From Orbilia blumenaviensis (Eukaryota; Ascomycota; Orbiliomycetes; Orbiliales; Orbiliaceae), in the NCBI GenBank assembly GCA_036872755.1, contig JAVHNS010000004.1, positions 1,364,001 through 1,428,000 of the forward strand: a DNA stretch of 64,000 bases, read 5' to 3'. Position 1 is the first letter of the stretch; every line of letters begins with the position of its first letter. Below the pieces are notes generated by a model. It searched no databases and had not been told where the DNA came from. It was given only the letters and a program-made list of their open reading frames with translations. A program made the translations under genes and the position numbers. Below are positions 13,689 through 25,994 of the stretch, one piece after another.

Positions 13689-16600
13689 ACCGCGGTTTTC
13701 TGTCAGTTGGTATGACGCTGCATATGTGCTATTAGGCGTTGGATGTGTTGTTTTTTTGGTTAAACTTATGTTCTGTTGACCTGTTTATTACCCGCAAAAT
13801 TCGAGAGGCAATGAAAAGGGATGCTCCTCATGGCGACGCGACGATAAATCCATATTTCAAGCCACCTGCAGCCATTGCGGGAAATAAAAATATTTTTGTG
13901 ACAGTTGACATCCAAAGCATTCAATTGCGGCTGATAAGTATCATGCACTAAACCGCACAAAACGGTTCCTTGGCTGAGCCCACATAAGCGACGATAGAGT
14001 GCGATCCAACGGAGTTAAGGTATTTGGCTATCGGGTCCTGGTTGGCACCCTTGATAGCGCGAACATACATAGTCGAGTTTTGTGACTGCATGATAACAAA
14101 ATTTTTATTTTAATTACTAGGGCGCTGTGTCATGATTAAGGAACGAACGTGTTTGGAATGTTGTTCCGATATGTTCTGGGCCACGCAAAAGCTGGATTTG
14201 CAGTACTTCACAGTCTTTTATTCTTTTGGGAATTTTTTACCCCTCTTGCTCTTATAATGCGTGTGAGCTGTATTTTATGCCCGTTTTCGGGGCGCACAGC
14301 CTCTAACGGTCCAGCATATCTGCACATACATAATACATACTTGATGGTCGTTCAAACCTCAAGTGCTTGAGCATGATACATGCATTTCTGTTACATGTCC
14401 CGGTAAATCGATAACATTGTGGAACATGAATGGAAAACTTAATTTGCTGAGCTAAGAGAATTACCGGGTCGACGCACCCCCACGTCCTTGTCGCAATCGC
14501 ATATACATATATAGCTGCATAGAACTTGGGGTCTCTGAATAGAGTGCGGTATTAATATATTGGGAACCTTGGGCGGAAGGGTGTGGTTAATGCAATGTGT
14601 AGGGAAAATCCCAAAAACTTCAGCCTTACAAACCTGTTGGGATTTATACTATCGCGGCCTTCGAATTGAGTCTCGACGACATGAATTTTGGAAAGAAAAA
14701 GCACGTATCTCTGTAGACTGTTTACGTACAAAGTCTAGCCCTCGGCGGACTTATCGAATCCGTCGACCTGTTGTTTTTGCCAATATTGATGAGTTGTTCG
14801 AACGTTTCGGCGCCCAACTTCCAACATGCGAGCTAACGATAATGTTTAGACTGGTCGAGACTATATAGCTACGTCGACGAATACAATCGATCCACTTCAG
14901 CTGACAGGGACCGTTTAGGCCAATTGGAAGAGGGGGTTATCTGGTCATCGACGGAAAGTTAAAAAAAATCCTTCGGACATGCGAAAGCGCTTTGAACACC
15001 AGAAATATTTCAGCCGTCGCTTCTGTAAGAGAAAAAATCTCCAGTAGGATACCAAGATGGGTGTGGATAGGGATTATCCCATGCGGCCGCATTGCATAAG
15101 CGACTCTTTTCTGCCAGCGAGGAATTCCCTTTTAAATTCCAAATTAGAAAAGATCCCACGTTAGAGGGCTTTGGCTCTTTCGAAGTTTCCATGCGCTATT
15201 GGACTCCATCCTTGGAAGATCTTGGGACTTCTTGGGGATGGAAAAAGGACCTCTTCGCATCGGCAAGGGTGCGAAAGGGGTTATGATCTTCCTGCATCTT
15301 GAGATTTTTGCCTATGTACCATATATGATATCGATAATAATCGGGATGCAACGCCGAATCCTTACCCTCCCGATATCGCGGCCAGGAGGCCGGATAACAC
15401 GGAAGAAGGATGAAGTCGAAGAAGAAGGAGAGAGTCGAATCATTGAGTCGAATCCAGACCGCGTATGTACCCAGAGCGCATGTATAATATCCCAACATTC
15501 AGCCCCAGCCAAGGGGTGAGTTACTGAGCGCCGACCCTCTCTCACTCTTTGTTTTTTTCACTCGCGCGCTCTCAGCCCTCAGGAAGGTATACACGTGCGA
15601 TAACAATGTTCGTCCTGCAGTTGAGAGACACGGGTGATGGGTCTGAGGTTCCCAAAAAACGCCATTGGGTCCTCTCAACCCACCGCTGCGGTTCCGGTTG
15701 GTCCAGGTGGGATGCATGATTATGCATTGTCAAAGATGCGCTACAAAGACGGAACGAAGAAGGCCATAGTGAAGGGGATAGCCCTTGCTTTTGTGTAAAA
15801 ATACACCTTCCCTAATTTCGCTTTGGCGAGATGACGTACAGTTTATATTGTTGGTGTTGCGGCTTTCATAGGGTGAGAGACTGTTTGTAGCCTTCTCGGA
15901 AGCCTTAAGGCGGCCCCTTTTATTGAGTTTATGGGAGCACCCGAAAAAGCTACACCAACTAGCGCTGGCTGGACATATTCGCCTGTGTCACAGCAATTTG
16001 CGATTACCTCATAAGACTGTCTTAGTGTCATAAAGTGAAAGCTTTGAGATTAGGTTGAGATTGGGTTCACAGATATCCGCCAGAGAGCTCAAGAGGATGT
16101 TCAGACTAAGACAAAAAGATCCCAACAGGTACAGCTCGTTCCTGCTTATCTTCGTATCGAGGATTTGATAGAACAAAGATCTGTACTATAGACGTGGGTC
16201 CTTTCTCGAAGAAAAAGCAATTCAATGGGCTGGCTCCAACATGCTGTCGGACTCGCGACTTGTGGACCTACATCCATGTGTATACATGTGTGCATTGCCT
16301 TGACATCCACATTTCACATTGGCGTCACGCCGTAACCGACTGAGCTATAGGACCTCATTCCTTTTGTCGCGGCTTCTGTTTGTGTCTCTGATTGTCCTCA
16401 AGGCGCAGCGCGCAGGGGAATTTGGGGAAGGTATTTTATTGATATCTCCCAAATTACCATGTCTATGTTCTCACTTTCTTTCACAAAATTTGAGGGAGTG
16501 CGAAAACATCACCTCAGGATCAGTTCATTGTCGGTGCAGCAGTTCGCATTTTATAATAAAATCGCAATCGCTTCTGCAGGGCTGCTGCAGGAGTAGAATC

Positions 16601-18505
16601 CCTCAGGTTCCAATTGAGCCGAACAGGTGGCAATCTTAAGCCTGAAATGCTTGCCAAAATGAAAGACATTTTTTGTGTGCATGTGTGTGCCGGCGTGTGT
16701 GTGTGTGTGTGCGCCAGGCGAAATACGATTATCGACATTATTCTAATTTCAGTCTGCTAGTCTAGTAGTCTTAGGCTTAGAGCGGGTCCAACAATTATAC
16801 GGATAATCTATCCGGGGCTGCTGATTTTTCCCGGACGGATATGGGTTGAATCCAACATTTGTAACAGAATCCAACATATCCTCACGGCCTTCTAGACGAA
16901 GTTTCGCACAGGTGAGGCTGTTGACCGCCGCACTTTGCGCATGCTTTGGGGATATGCACGTAGAATTATCGCTTGAGTATCACTACATACCCCTTTTCGC
17001 TCGAAATGACTGTTGACAATCCGTACCGGGTAGCCGAGTATGTAATACCTAAAGGGAAAAAAAAGCACTGTGGGACCGCCGTGGCTGCAGGTTCCCAGGC
17101 CAAGCGAAAGAGGAAAGAATCAGGGAGGATCTAAGGAACCGATGTGGACTGCCAAAGTCTGGGGAGGTATTGGTTCGCCGTCTTAGGCAGGCTCCTTCGC
17201 TCTCATAATCGGTGTGACGACGGCGGCAGGAAGGAGTTTGGGGATTTAGGTTTTGCATGAACTGTGAAGTTCCTGCGTTTTCGAGCATGTTGAGCAGCAG
17301 GAGCAGCGTGCGCGGCTGGGTTCCTGGGCCCAGGGGTGATCATGAACTCAATTGATCACAGAAGCGATTGTCGAGAGGCATATATATGGGAGTGCATGTG
17401 TGCGTGTGTGTGTGTTATAAGATTATGCACATGGTATACTTATGTCCGGCTTTAGGTACGGGGCGGCGTTCGAAGTTCAGTTTCCGTTGACTCAACTAGT
17501 TCGATGGCTCTCTCGTCCGTTATGTTCCAGTTCTTGTTCAAGCTAGTGTATACATCCGTAGTCACTTACATATTGGGTTTCGGACGCGGGAAGCATGGAA
17601 CTGAAAACTCCGTCTTGAACTTGATGCTGTCTGGAGATCGCGGGGAGTTATCTGCGGCTCAACAGGAGCCGTGGCCTGATAGTCCTTAATTACGAAATTA
17701 TAGCACGATCTTTGGACACTCCGAGTGCAATCAACCATTAAGATCATTAATTGATGGGCACCGCCTTGACCCGGTGAGGATGGTCCCTGGTGGTGACAAG
17801 CCCTTAGGGCGACCACCTAACTGCGTACTATTCCCTGACGAACGCTCGGCCCATGCAGGCGGTGGTGCCACGACCTATTTCTCCCGCCTGCAGGCCCCGC
17901 CGAGTCTCTGGCGTCGCCCCCATGGCGCCTGGACTAAAATTTTGAATCACTGCGGAAGCAAGGAACAGCAAAAGCACCTGTCCGATCCGTTGTAATTTTG
18001 GGGCACATCGTGCTGTTTCTCGCCAGGGCCCGCCAAGTCAGAGCTGAAAGTCGCGCTGGTGAATGAAGCATCCAAAAATATGAGCCCCCTGCTCGAAGGA
18101 CCGCGTGGGTATATGAGCTTTGGATCCCCTCCATCCCTCGAAGCGGGCCTTCTCTGCCTTTTTTGCTTCTCGCCCATTTTTCGCCCACCGCCCCATTATA
18201 CGCTATTTGCGTAGTTTCACTCGTTCATAAACATAAAAATCGGCTTCGTCGTCAATTCCACTTCGACCGGATTGACGAAGTTGTTTCCGAGGGGGCTTTC
18301 TTTAACTTAATCGTAATTTTTATAATTTCGGCACAGAAAAAAACGGCGTCGGTTACTTTTTTGTTCGTTCTCTCAACGCGAAAAGTTGCAACAATTTCAA
18401 CGCAAAAAGGGATTTCGTAGCATTTTTTTGATTCTTTCTTGTCTTTGGAATTTCGGAGGGATCTAATGCGATAAACCTGGGCGTACTTGTTTCTTGTAAT
18501 CGACT
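13689..18505. other. 4.8 kb spacer without recognisable genes
   Basis: Open frames reach at most about 106 codons (15199-15519 and 16319-16639), overlap on both strands, and show no domain or splice-extended coding pattern. No transposase, reverse transcriptase or terminal repeats were recognised. A CA/TG microsatellite lies at 16674-16713. The last 300 bases are pyrimidine-rich on the plus strand and lead into the WSC gene. Confidence 0.45.
16674..16713 (+). repeat. (TG)n microsatellite
   Basis: Interrupted TG dinucleotide run in a gene-free spacer; a second, shorter TG run lies near 17396-17415. Confidence 0.85.
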
Positions 18506-21500
18506 ATGAAGTTCCTTCGTTCTGCGAGCGGTCTGCTCGCCGTGGGCTTGGCCCTTTTTAACTGGACCCCTCTGGTCTCTTCGCTCGCTGATTCAGATAC
18601 AATCACCAGCTGTGGTGATAACTCGCGAGCATGTTATGAGACGTATGCGCTTCCTCTTCTTCCAAACATGATGGAGATAATCTTTATTCATATAACAGCT
18701 CTTATGCTAATGATATCATCTGTGGGATTATAGAAACCACAACATGGATCCTGCGGTCGTCGCATCCAGCTCCTTTGGTCAGCTGTGGAGATTGGCACTC
18801 ACCGGTAACTACGGTGGTGTCAAGGAACAGTTGTTCGCCCAGCCTCTAGTCTTCACACCAAACGGTGGTACGACACAATATGTCTACCTTGCGACCACCC
18901 AGAACAAAGTCTATAAGATCAATGCCAAGACCGGTGATATCGTTTCTGAGCGTACACTTGCCATTCCGTTCAGAACGGCCAACCTCGACGGATGCTTGGA
19001 TATTAACCCTTATGTTGGAAGCACTGTGCGTATAAAGTTTCCCTTTCCAATAGCTTGCGTATACGTCGGCGTCTGGACGGTATATTCTAATGTTTGGATG
19101 CATATCTATATATAGGCTACTGGTGTTATCGATCCTGACACAGAAACTTGGTACTTGACCATCAAAACGTATGTTGACCAGACCGACACGCCGACTAAGC
19201 AACGTCTCGACGGTCGATACTACATCTATGCTCTTGACACGACCACTCTTGCGGACAGACCAAACTTCCCTGTTGATCTTGAGAACCTCCCTGCCAGGAA
19301 CAACCCGAAAAGGTTGTTCAAGGGTGGTAACCAACACCAACGTCCAGCCCTGTTGCAACATGGTCAATTCATCTATGCTGGTTTCGCCTCCCATTGCGTC
19401 CAGTACAACTTCTCCGGTTGGTTGGTTGGTTGGGATAAAACCTCCGGTGCCATCGTCGAGAGCTACGCTATGCAGGGTGGCCCTGAAAGCACTGAGGTCA
19501 AGGGTGGTGGTATTTGGATGTCTGGTGGAGGTATCGCTTCCGATAACCGTGGTTCCATGTGGTTTTCCACCGGTAACGGTTATGCTTCTCAGCTGCACGG
19601 TACTCCAGTCCCTGGTAGACAGCCCCCATCGGCTTTGGAAGAAGCTGCTGTTCACGCTACTATCCAAGAAGATGGTACCATTCGTGTTGTGGATTTCTTC
19701 ATGCCTTACGAAAAAGAAGCTCTCGACGGCGCTGATCAGGATTTGGGTACCTCACCTTTGAACATTGCGCCTTTCAGCTGCCCAAATACCCCTCGTATCG
19801 GTGTCGTTACTGGTAAGAACGGTAAAACGTACTTCCTTAATCTCGACAACTTGGGAGGTTACTGCATGGGTCCCACGAAGCAAGATGCCATTCTTGGTGT
19901 TTACCAGAACGAAAACTCCGTTTACGCCGGTGCTGGTTACTACCCTCTCTCTGCTACTAGCGGGTATATCTTCATCAACATCATCCAGTTTGCCACTCGT
20001 GTCTTTGAGTTCAGCTGCGATGCTTCCGGAAATCCCAGATTCGTTCCTGTCGCTGCCAGTCCCGAAAAGAACGCCTACATTCTTGGTGTTGGACACGGTA
20101 CCACCACTTCCTTCCCAGGAAAGGCGAACAGCGGTCTCTCTTGGGTCTCTGACGTCCAGGGATTCGGGCTTCGTATCTACAGAGCCACTCCTGAGAACGG
20201 ATTCATTCAGCTGCTCCGCAGCTTCAGTGTTCCCGGCGTCACAAAGTTCCAGAAGCCAGTTTTCGGTAATGGTATTGCCTACATTGGTACCAACCAGGGA
20301 TATCTCTATGCCTTCGGATCCCCAGTCAACTCTCCACTCGAGTGCTCTGATCCCTATAACTTGGGTAGCGAAAACATTGGTTCCACAGGCACCGCTAAGA
20401 CTATTTCTTGCCGGGCTAAGATAGGTCTCCAGGTTACTGGTGTCGGCCTTTCGTCTGTCACCAACTTCCAGCTTGGAACTGTCCCATCTGTCCCAGCTAC
20501 CATCGCCGCTGGTTCGAATTTCACTTTCACCGCCGTCTTCAGCCCACAGTCCGTCGGAACCTTGACTGCTGATGTATACCTTAATACCACCAACAATGTC
20601 GCCGGATACTCCACTCAGGTTGCTATCTCCTTGACTGGTACTGGTCGTTCAGCGAACGCTCTCCTGGCCATCCGTCCTGAGATTGTTACTTTTGCGGGTT
20701 ACATTACTGGATCTTCCACTACCGGTGTTGACCAGACCTTTATCGTTGCCAACGATGGTGATGTGCCACTTACAATCACTTCCTACCAGTTCTCTACTCA
20801 ATCTACTACCGGTCCATGGGTTAACCCTATCGTGGACGGGAACACCCGGAAGGTCGGCCCATTCACTTTTGTCGGTCTCCCAAGCACGGTGGCTGCCAAC
20901 TCTGGTGCAGACGTGAATGTCAACTTCTTCACTGAGGTCTCTTCATCTTACACAGTCTATGTCAAGATCAACACTTCTGGTGGATCCAAGGTCGTCAGCA
21001 TTTTGGCCACTGCTGCAGACCCACCAAAGGCTGTTATCGAATTCGAGAAGCCAGACAAGAGCGGATGGGTTCCATTTGATCCTAATGTCCCATTCTCGTT
21101 CGGTGACGTCGTTCAGCAAAACACCCTCAACCTCAAGTTACGTGTCACTAACAACGGTGGTCCAAATGCTGCTTCCTTGTCCATTACTGTCTCCAAGCCT
21201 CCAGTTGGCAGTGACAGCATCATTGGTGCTTCTAACGGTGTCGACCTCGGAGAGGGTGTTCTCGTCCCCACCGGCCAATCCGAGACTGCCAACCTTTACT
21301 GTTCCGTCCCAAGGACACAGGTTAACACTGACCCGTACAAGGGATATGCAGTCTGGACCATGAACATCAACGACCCAACGTTCGGCAAGCAGACCTTCAA
21401 GTTTGAGTGCAATGCCATCTCTGAGCAGTTCGGACCTATGACCAACGCCACCACCAGTCTCTACAGATATATTGGTTGCGCTAAGGAGAACAATCCTAAC

Positions 21501-22959
21501 CGTCAATTGCAAACCCAGCTTTGGAGCAGGCTGAACAACGATAACCAGGCCTGTATCGAAGCCTGTTACGCTGCCGGATGGACATTCGCCGGTACCCAGT
21601 ACCACTCCGAATGTTGGTGCGGTAACACCGTTCCAAAGGAGATCTCTCTCGAGCGAGACTGCAACTTCGGCTGCTCTCTTACCGAGTTCCAGATGTGCGG
21701 TGGTAACGGATACTTCGGCGGTGGTGCTTTCATCTCCCTCTTCGCTAGATCTGACAAGTACGTTCCTGGCCAACAGCCAACGACTACAACGTCGACATCG
21801 ACCACTCCTGGCCCTACCCATACCGGCAACCCAGCGGTTTACAAGGGATACGTTAACAAGGGATGTTGGTCTCAACCCGGCGGCGCTCGTGCCATGAACA
21901 CCTTGATCGCTGCCAACTCGTCCATGTATATCGAGATGTGTATCGACGCTGCCATCCAGCGAGGATTCAACTACTGCGGTGTCGAATACGGCCAGGAATG
22001 TTGGGGTGGTACTACCATCAGAGCCGAGTCTACTCAGCTTCCACTTGAGCAGTGCAGCTTCGACTGCCCGGGAAGTCCGTTGGAGAAGTGCGGTGCTGGC
22101 AATAAGTTCAATTTGTATATCTTCGATCCCAGCGCTGTCAGCTCTACGACTACCACAACCACTACGACCACGACGACTTCGAGCACGACTACGACACCAA
22201 GTTCCACGACTACTACCACTACTACTACGACCACGACTACGACTTCAAGCCCGACGACGACGTCTAGCACGACTACCAGCACGACCACTACCACTACGAC
22301 GTCCAGCACGACTACTACCACCACAACGTCTAGCCAAACCACTTCGAGTGCTACCACCACCACAACTACCACCACCACTACCACTACTCCAAGCACCACC
22401 ACAACCACCACAACCACTACATCCCGAACCACCACCGCTCCAACCACCACAACCACAACCACTACTTCCCGAACTACAACCGCGGCCACCACTACTACCA
22501 CAACGACAACAACCACAAGGCCGCCAACAACAACCACCACAGCGGTTGTAGTGACAGGTAACCCCAGCACCATCGGAGCCTTCACAACGATGGGATGCTA
22601 CAGGGAACCCAGTGGAATCCGTGCCATTCCAAATGCTCTGTATGCGGATGACACGATGACGGTTGAGAAGTGCGCGACTGCCTGCGCTGCTTATAAGTAC
22701 TTCGGTCTCGAGTACGGACGAGAGTAAGTCTATATTCCCAATATAATATATATATATATATATATTATTTTTACCTTGGAAGAAAGAAGAAAATATACTA
22801 ACAAAGCACGCTTTTAACAGATGTTGGTGCGGTAACGTTCTAAACGTAGCCCCAAGCGGTGGTCTAGTTGCACAAACCGACTGTAGTTTCGCCTGCAAGG
22901 GTAACGCAGCCCAGAAGTGCGGTGCCGGAAACAGACTCGATGCCTATGGAAAGCCTTAG
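18506..22959 (+). CDS. Secreted PQQ-propeller-like protein with choice-of-anchor repeats and three WSC domains
   Basis: Exons 18506-18642, 18734-19025, 19116-22723 and 22821-22959 give 1391 residues. Residues 1-26 are a signal peptide. About 60-560 form a quinoprotein-like beta-propeller (repeated blades such as YVYLATTQNKVYKINAKTGDIV and GIAYIGTNQGYLYAFGSP). About 565-915 hold Ig-like choice-of-anchor-D (HYDIN-like) repeats (FTFTAVFSPQSVGTLTADVYLNTT). Three cysteine-rich WSC domains follow at about 923-1020, 1051-1147 and 1299-1391, each with the CWCG or CWGG and final KCGAGN/MCGGNG signatures. A Thr-rich linker of about 135 residues separates WSC2 from WSC3. WSC domains bind wall polysaccharide (known for the family), so an extracellular wall-associated role is likely. 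No transmembrane segment or GPI tail follows WSC3, so it is probably secreted. Enzymatic activity of the propeller is unproven. Confidence 0.9.
22141..22550 (+). repeat. Coding ACN-triplet tract (poly-Thr linker)
   Basis: About 410 bases of nearly pure ACN codons with occasional TCN/CCN, encoding the Thr/Ser/Pro linker between the second and third WSC domains, a likely O-mannosylated stalk. The complementary strand reads as open poly-valine and poly-glycine frames, which are artefacts of this composition. Confidence 0.9.
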
Positions 22960-23510
22960 ACAATAAAACGAAAAATAAAGGATAAAAGTAGAAGACGGAG
23001 GGGTATAGCGTGGTGATTTCTGTTGCATTTTCTCTTTTTTTTTATATTTATATATATTACCATATATACTACTACTATTACTACATTTTATTATTGCATG
23101 TCCTGGGTGTAGTATTATTATTATACTCACTACCTGTGGCTATCTCTACCTACATGTTTTAAATGTCTCTCGTTTTTATTATTATTATTATGTGTTTTAT
23201 GCATGCATATGGTTATTATATTGGATGGGTTTCTTTGGGAGGTGTATGTATACCGATATAACTTGGCTATTTTAGATTCCACTCTATCATTATTACTATT
23301 ACTATCACTACTGTTGCTACCACTATCGTGAGATCAGCCCGGGGTTTACTATTCGCTATTTAGTAATGCCCCATATATTCACATCATGATGCCAAGCGTA
23401 TAACCTACTATTTATGATATTACTTGTTGTTTTTCGACACAAATATATGTCGGTTTATAGGTACTTGTGATAAATTTATAGAAATATTATTTCCGGTTTG
23501 AGGCAGGTAA

Positions 23511-23545
23511 GGGAGGGAGGGAGGGAGGGAGGGGGGGAGGGGGGG
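23511..23545 (+). repeat. (GGGA)n / poly-G tract
   Basis: Tandem GGGA grading into runs of 5-7 G; it could form a G-quadruplex on the plus strand. Confidence 0.85.
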
Positions 23546-24106
23546 TCTATATAATAACAAATACTCTCAAGTAGTTCAGTTACCAAAGTTATGCCGACTT
23601 GGATTAGAGATCAAGCTGATCGTGATAGTTGCCAAATCGAAGTCTGGTTTAGTTAATCATTCTATGATATTACCGGTACAAGTTATATAAGTGCAGTTGG
23701 ATGTCAATCGGGGCATCAAGGTTGGTAATCCGTAATTGACAGAAAGCGCATGCCTGGGGTAATTTCAGGACTATTACGAAGGGGCTACAAGCACTGCAGT
23801 GTGACATAGCCTGGCTTGCTACTATGTACAAAATACCGTAGGTACCTACCCAGGTGATATTGATGTGGATTTCTGGGTAGGATTCTTTGTCACAGCCAAC
23901 AGTGCAGTAATCATATCACGCAGTATCACGCCCGTACTGTGTATTGCACTATGGTGCTACCGGCAACCGATATAATAGCGGGGTAAATGCGTTGGCTTCG
24001 AATCCCCCCTAGCCAACTGCTTCATTATCCGAGAGACCAACAAATAGATCAATTGTTACGGCAATATGCATAAGTAATCGATCATGAGCATCTAACATAA
24101 AATCCG

Positions 24107-24131
24107 AAAAAAAAAAAAAAAAAAAAAAAAA
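24107..24131 (+). repeat. Poly-A tract, 25 bases
   Basis: Uninterrupted adenine run in intergenic DNA. No upstream gene-like sequence, so not obviously the tail of a retroposed copy. Confidence 0.85.
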
Positions 24132-25146
24132 GGGACAAAGTTACTAGGTAGGTACCTGCTAGTGGGGAATCGTGGAAGCCGGTGGAAGGAGAATATAAAT
24201 ATTGAAATCTCCAACTTTCGTCTGAAGACTGTTGGATCTGATCTGAATACTATTACTACCTATACTAATATTACCAAGGAATATGTCAAGAGATTGTCAT
24301 TTCAGCCCGTTTGCGGGTTGAAGTTCTAACCAACATTTGCGGTGAACTTGACCCCCCGTTTGGGTGCTAGTTTGGGACATGAAGGGCCATGGATGGATTT
24401 AGCAAAGTCTAATGCCTATTACCAACAGTCCTCTTCGGATCATATTAAATCCATTGAAATTGGATTGAATTGGTTTACTTCGGAATCGGCAGAGGGAGAG
24501 AAACTGCACTTGTGGTTGCCATTGAGGCCATACCATACCGTATAAAGCACTTAAGCTTAGCATACTAGTATATATACCTAGGTATATATCAGACTGAGCT
24601 CTCGAGCTCTCTCTCTCCCCCCCTACTAGATACTTACCTAGTTACTTAAGTTACTTAAGCTAGGTAGCTAGATCATATTGGCGGCCCCGCAGTGCTGTCC
24701 TTTTCTTTCTTTCTCTCTCTCTTTCTTTCTCTGTTTAGGTAGGCACTTGCTATAGGACCCTTCAAACGTACTTAACCGGGTACTCTAGTGCCACCTAGTC
24801 ACCGCCTGCATTTTACCGGCAACCGATGATATAAACCTGCAGCTCACCTAGCTTAAGGAGTTAGGTGCAGAATATTGAACACGAGAGGCTGAGAACAAAG
24901 AGGATTTTTAAAAAACAAGAGCAGCAGCGTGGACCCGGGCTTTTGGTTAGCTTTTGGTTAGCTTTCGGTCGTACTTACATACATATGTGCTCATACGCAG
25001 TACGTGCTGGGCCTAAGAAATAGTACAGTACATAGGTATATGCATAATCGATAAGACCACTTAATACCTGAGTAAACGCCCCCCCCAAATTCCTTTTCCC
25101 CCTCTGAGCTAGCTAACTAGGTAGGCCTCCGAGGTGGTAAGATCGG

Positions 25147-25168
25147 TCAATCAATCAATCAATCAATC
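25147..25168 (+). repeat. (TCAA)n microsatellite
   Basis: Tandem TCAA units in the region upstream of the F-box gene, followed at 25223-25345 by CAC/CAT-rich triplet sequence. Confidence 0.85.
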
Positions 25169-25472
25169 GGTCAGTCAACCAGTCAACCGGTCTGGTTCCC
25201 ACTACCTGCAAAGTATTATATACCAACCACACACCACCACCACCATCACCATTGCCATCACCACCACCGTCATCGTCATCGATTCAGCACGACTGCACCA
25301 CCACCACCACCACCATCTTAACTACCACCAACACTACTAGCACCACCAATATCATTGTCGCCGTCGCAGTCGTTGTCGTCGTGCACGAGTACCCCTTCAG
25401 CCAGTCTTATTAAAATATACGTCTATATACCCTCTCAGTACTTATATAAATAAGTGCTTACTATATATCGTG

Positions 25473-25492
25473 CTCTCTCTCTCTCTCTCTCT
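25473..25492 (+). repeat. (CT)n pyrimidine tract in probable F-box gene promoter/leader
   Basis: Perfect CT dinucleotide run about 500 bases before the F-box gene start. CT-rich blocks near start sites are common in filamentous ascomycete promoters. Confidence 0.7.
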
Positions 25493-25994
25493 CCACTCAG
25501 ACCACGTCGGCCAAAGCGAGGTAGTTCGAGGTAGAACCTCGGATTTAAACAACTTGCCCTTCAGTACTACCAGTCGTCGGGCGTCGAACACCCCACATTC
25601 AGAGTCCAGTTCTGTCAACCGAGAAAGCTTTAATACTTTACTTCAGTACCTTAACCAGATCCTTGCTTTAAAGCTTAAAAAGCAAGGGCCTCGGTACCTT
25701 CGTCTCTACTATCTTACTGAGGGTTTACTAATACACATCCCGACGGTTCCACCTACAACCACCCTTCTCGATTCGTCTGTAGTACCACGATAGCTCCCTG
25801 ACTCGTGCTCCTACTCGTGCTCGTACTCGACTCCCCACCTCCCCGGCGGTGTGTGTGTGTAGGTGTCTATCTTTTCTCTCTGTGTGTGTGTGCGTGTGTG
25901 CAGCTCTGTGTGTTTCTGCCCCTCACTCACCCACTCACTCACCCACTTGCAGAAGCTGAGCTAGTCAGCTAGTCAGCAAGCAAGCAAGCCAGCC

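Larger units (their letters stand above)
22960..25994. other. 3.0 kb spacer rich in microsatellites
   Basis: No gene recognised. Contains TA and TTA runs after the WSC gene, a GGGA/poly-G tract (23511-23545), a poly-A run (24107-24131), a TACCTAGGTA palindrome (24575-24584), and before the F-box gene TCAA, CAC and CT repeats. The last 550 bases are probably the F-box gene's promoter and leader. Confidence 0.5.

Noticed and set aside
16318..16354. tRNA-like 5' half on the minus strand (acceptor plus A-box-like sequence)
   Set aside because: The first 25 nt resemble a tRNA D-arm region, but no anticodon arm with T33, no matching T-arm and no 3' acceptor strand complementary to the first seven bases follow. 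At most a tRNA-derived fragment.
22034..22585. Minus-strand open frame of poly-valine
   Set aside because: Shadow of the ACN-triplet Thr linker on the plus strand.
23975..24020. B-box-like sequence (GCTTCGAATCCCCC on plus)
   Set aside because: The T-stem does not pair and no cloverleaf can be drawn.
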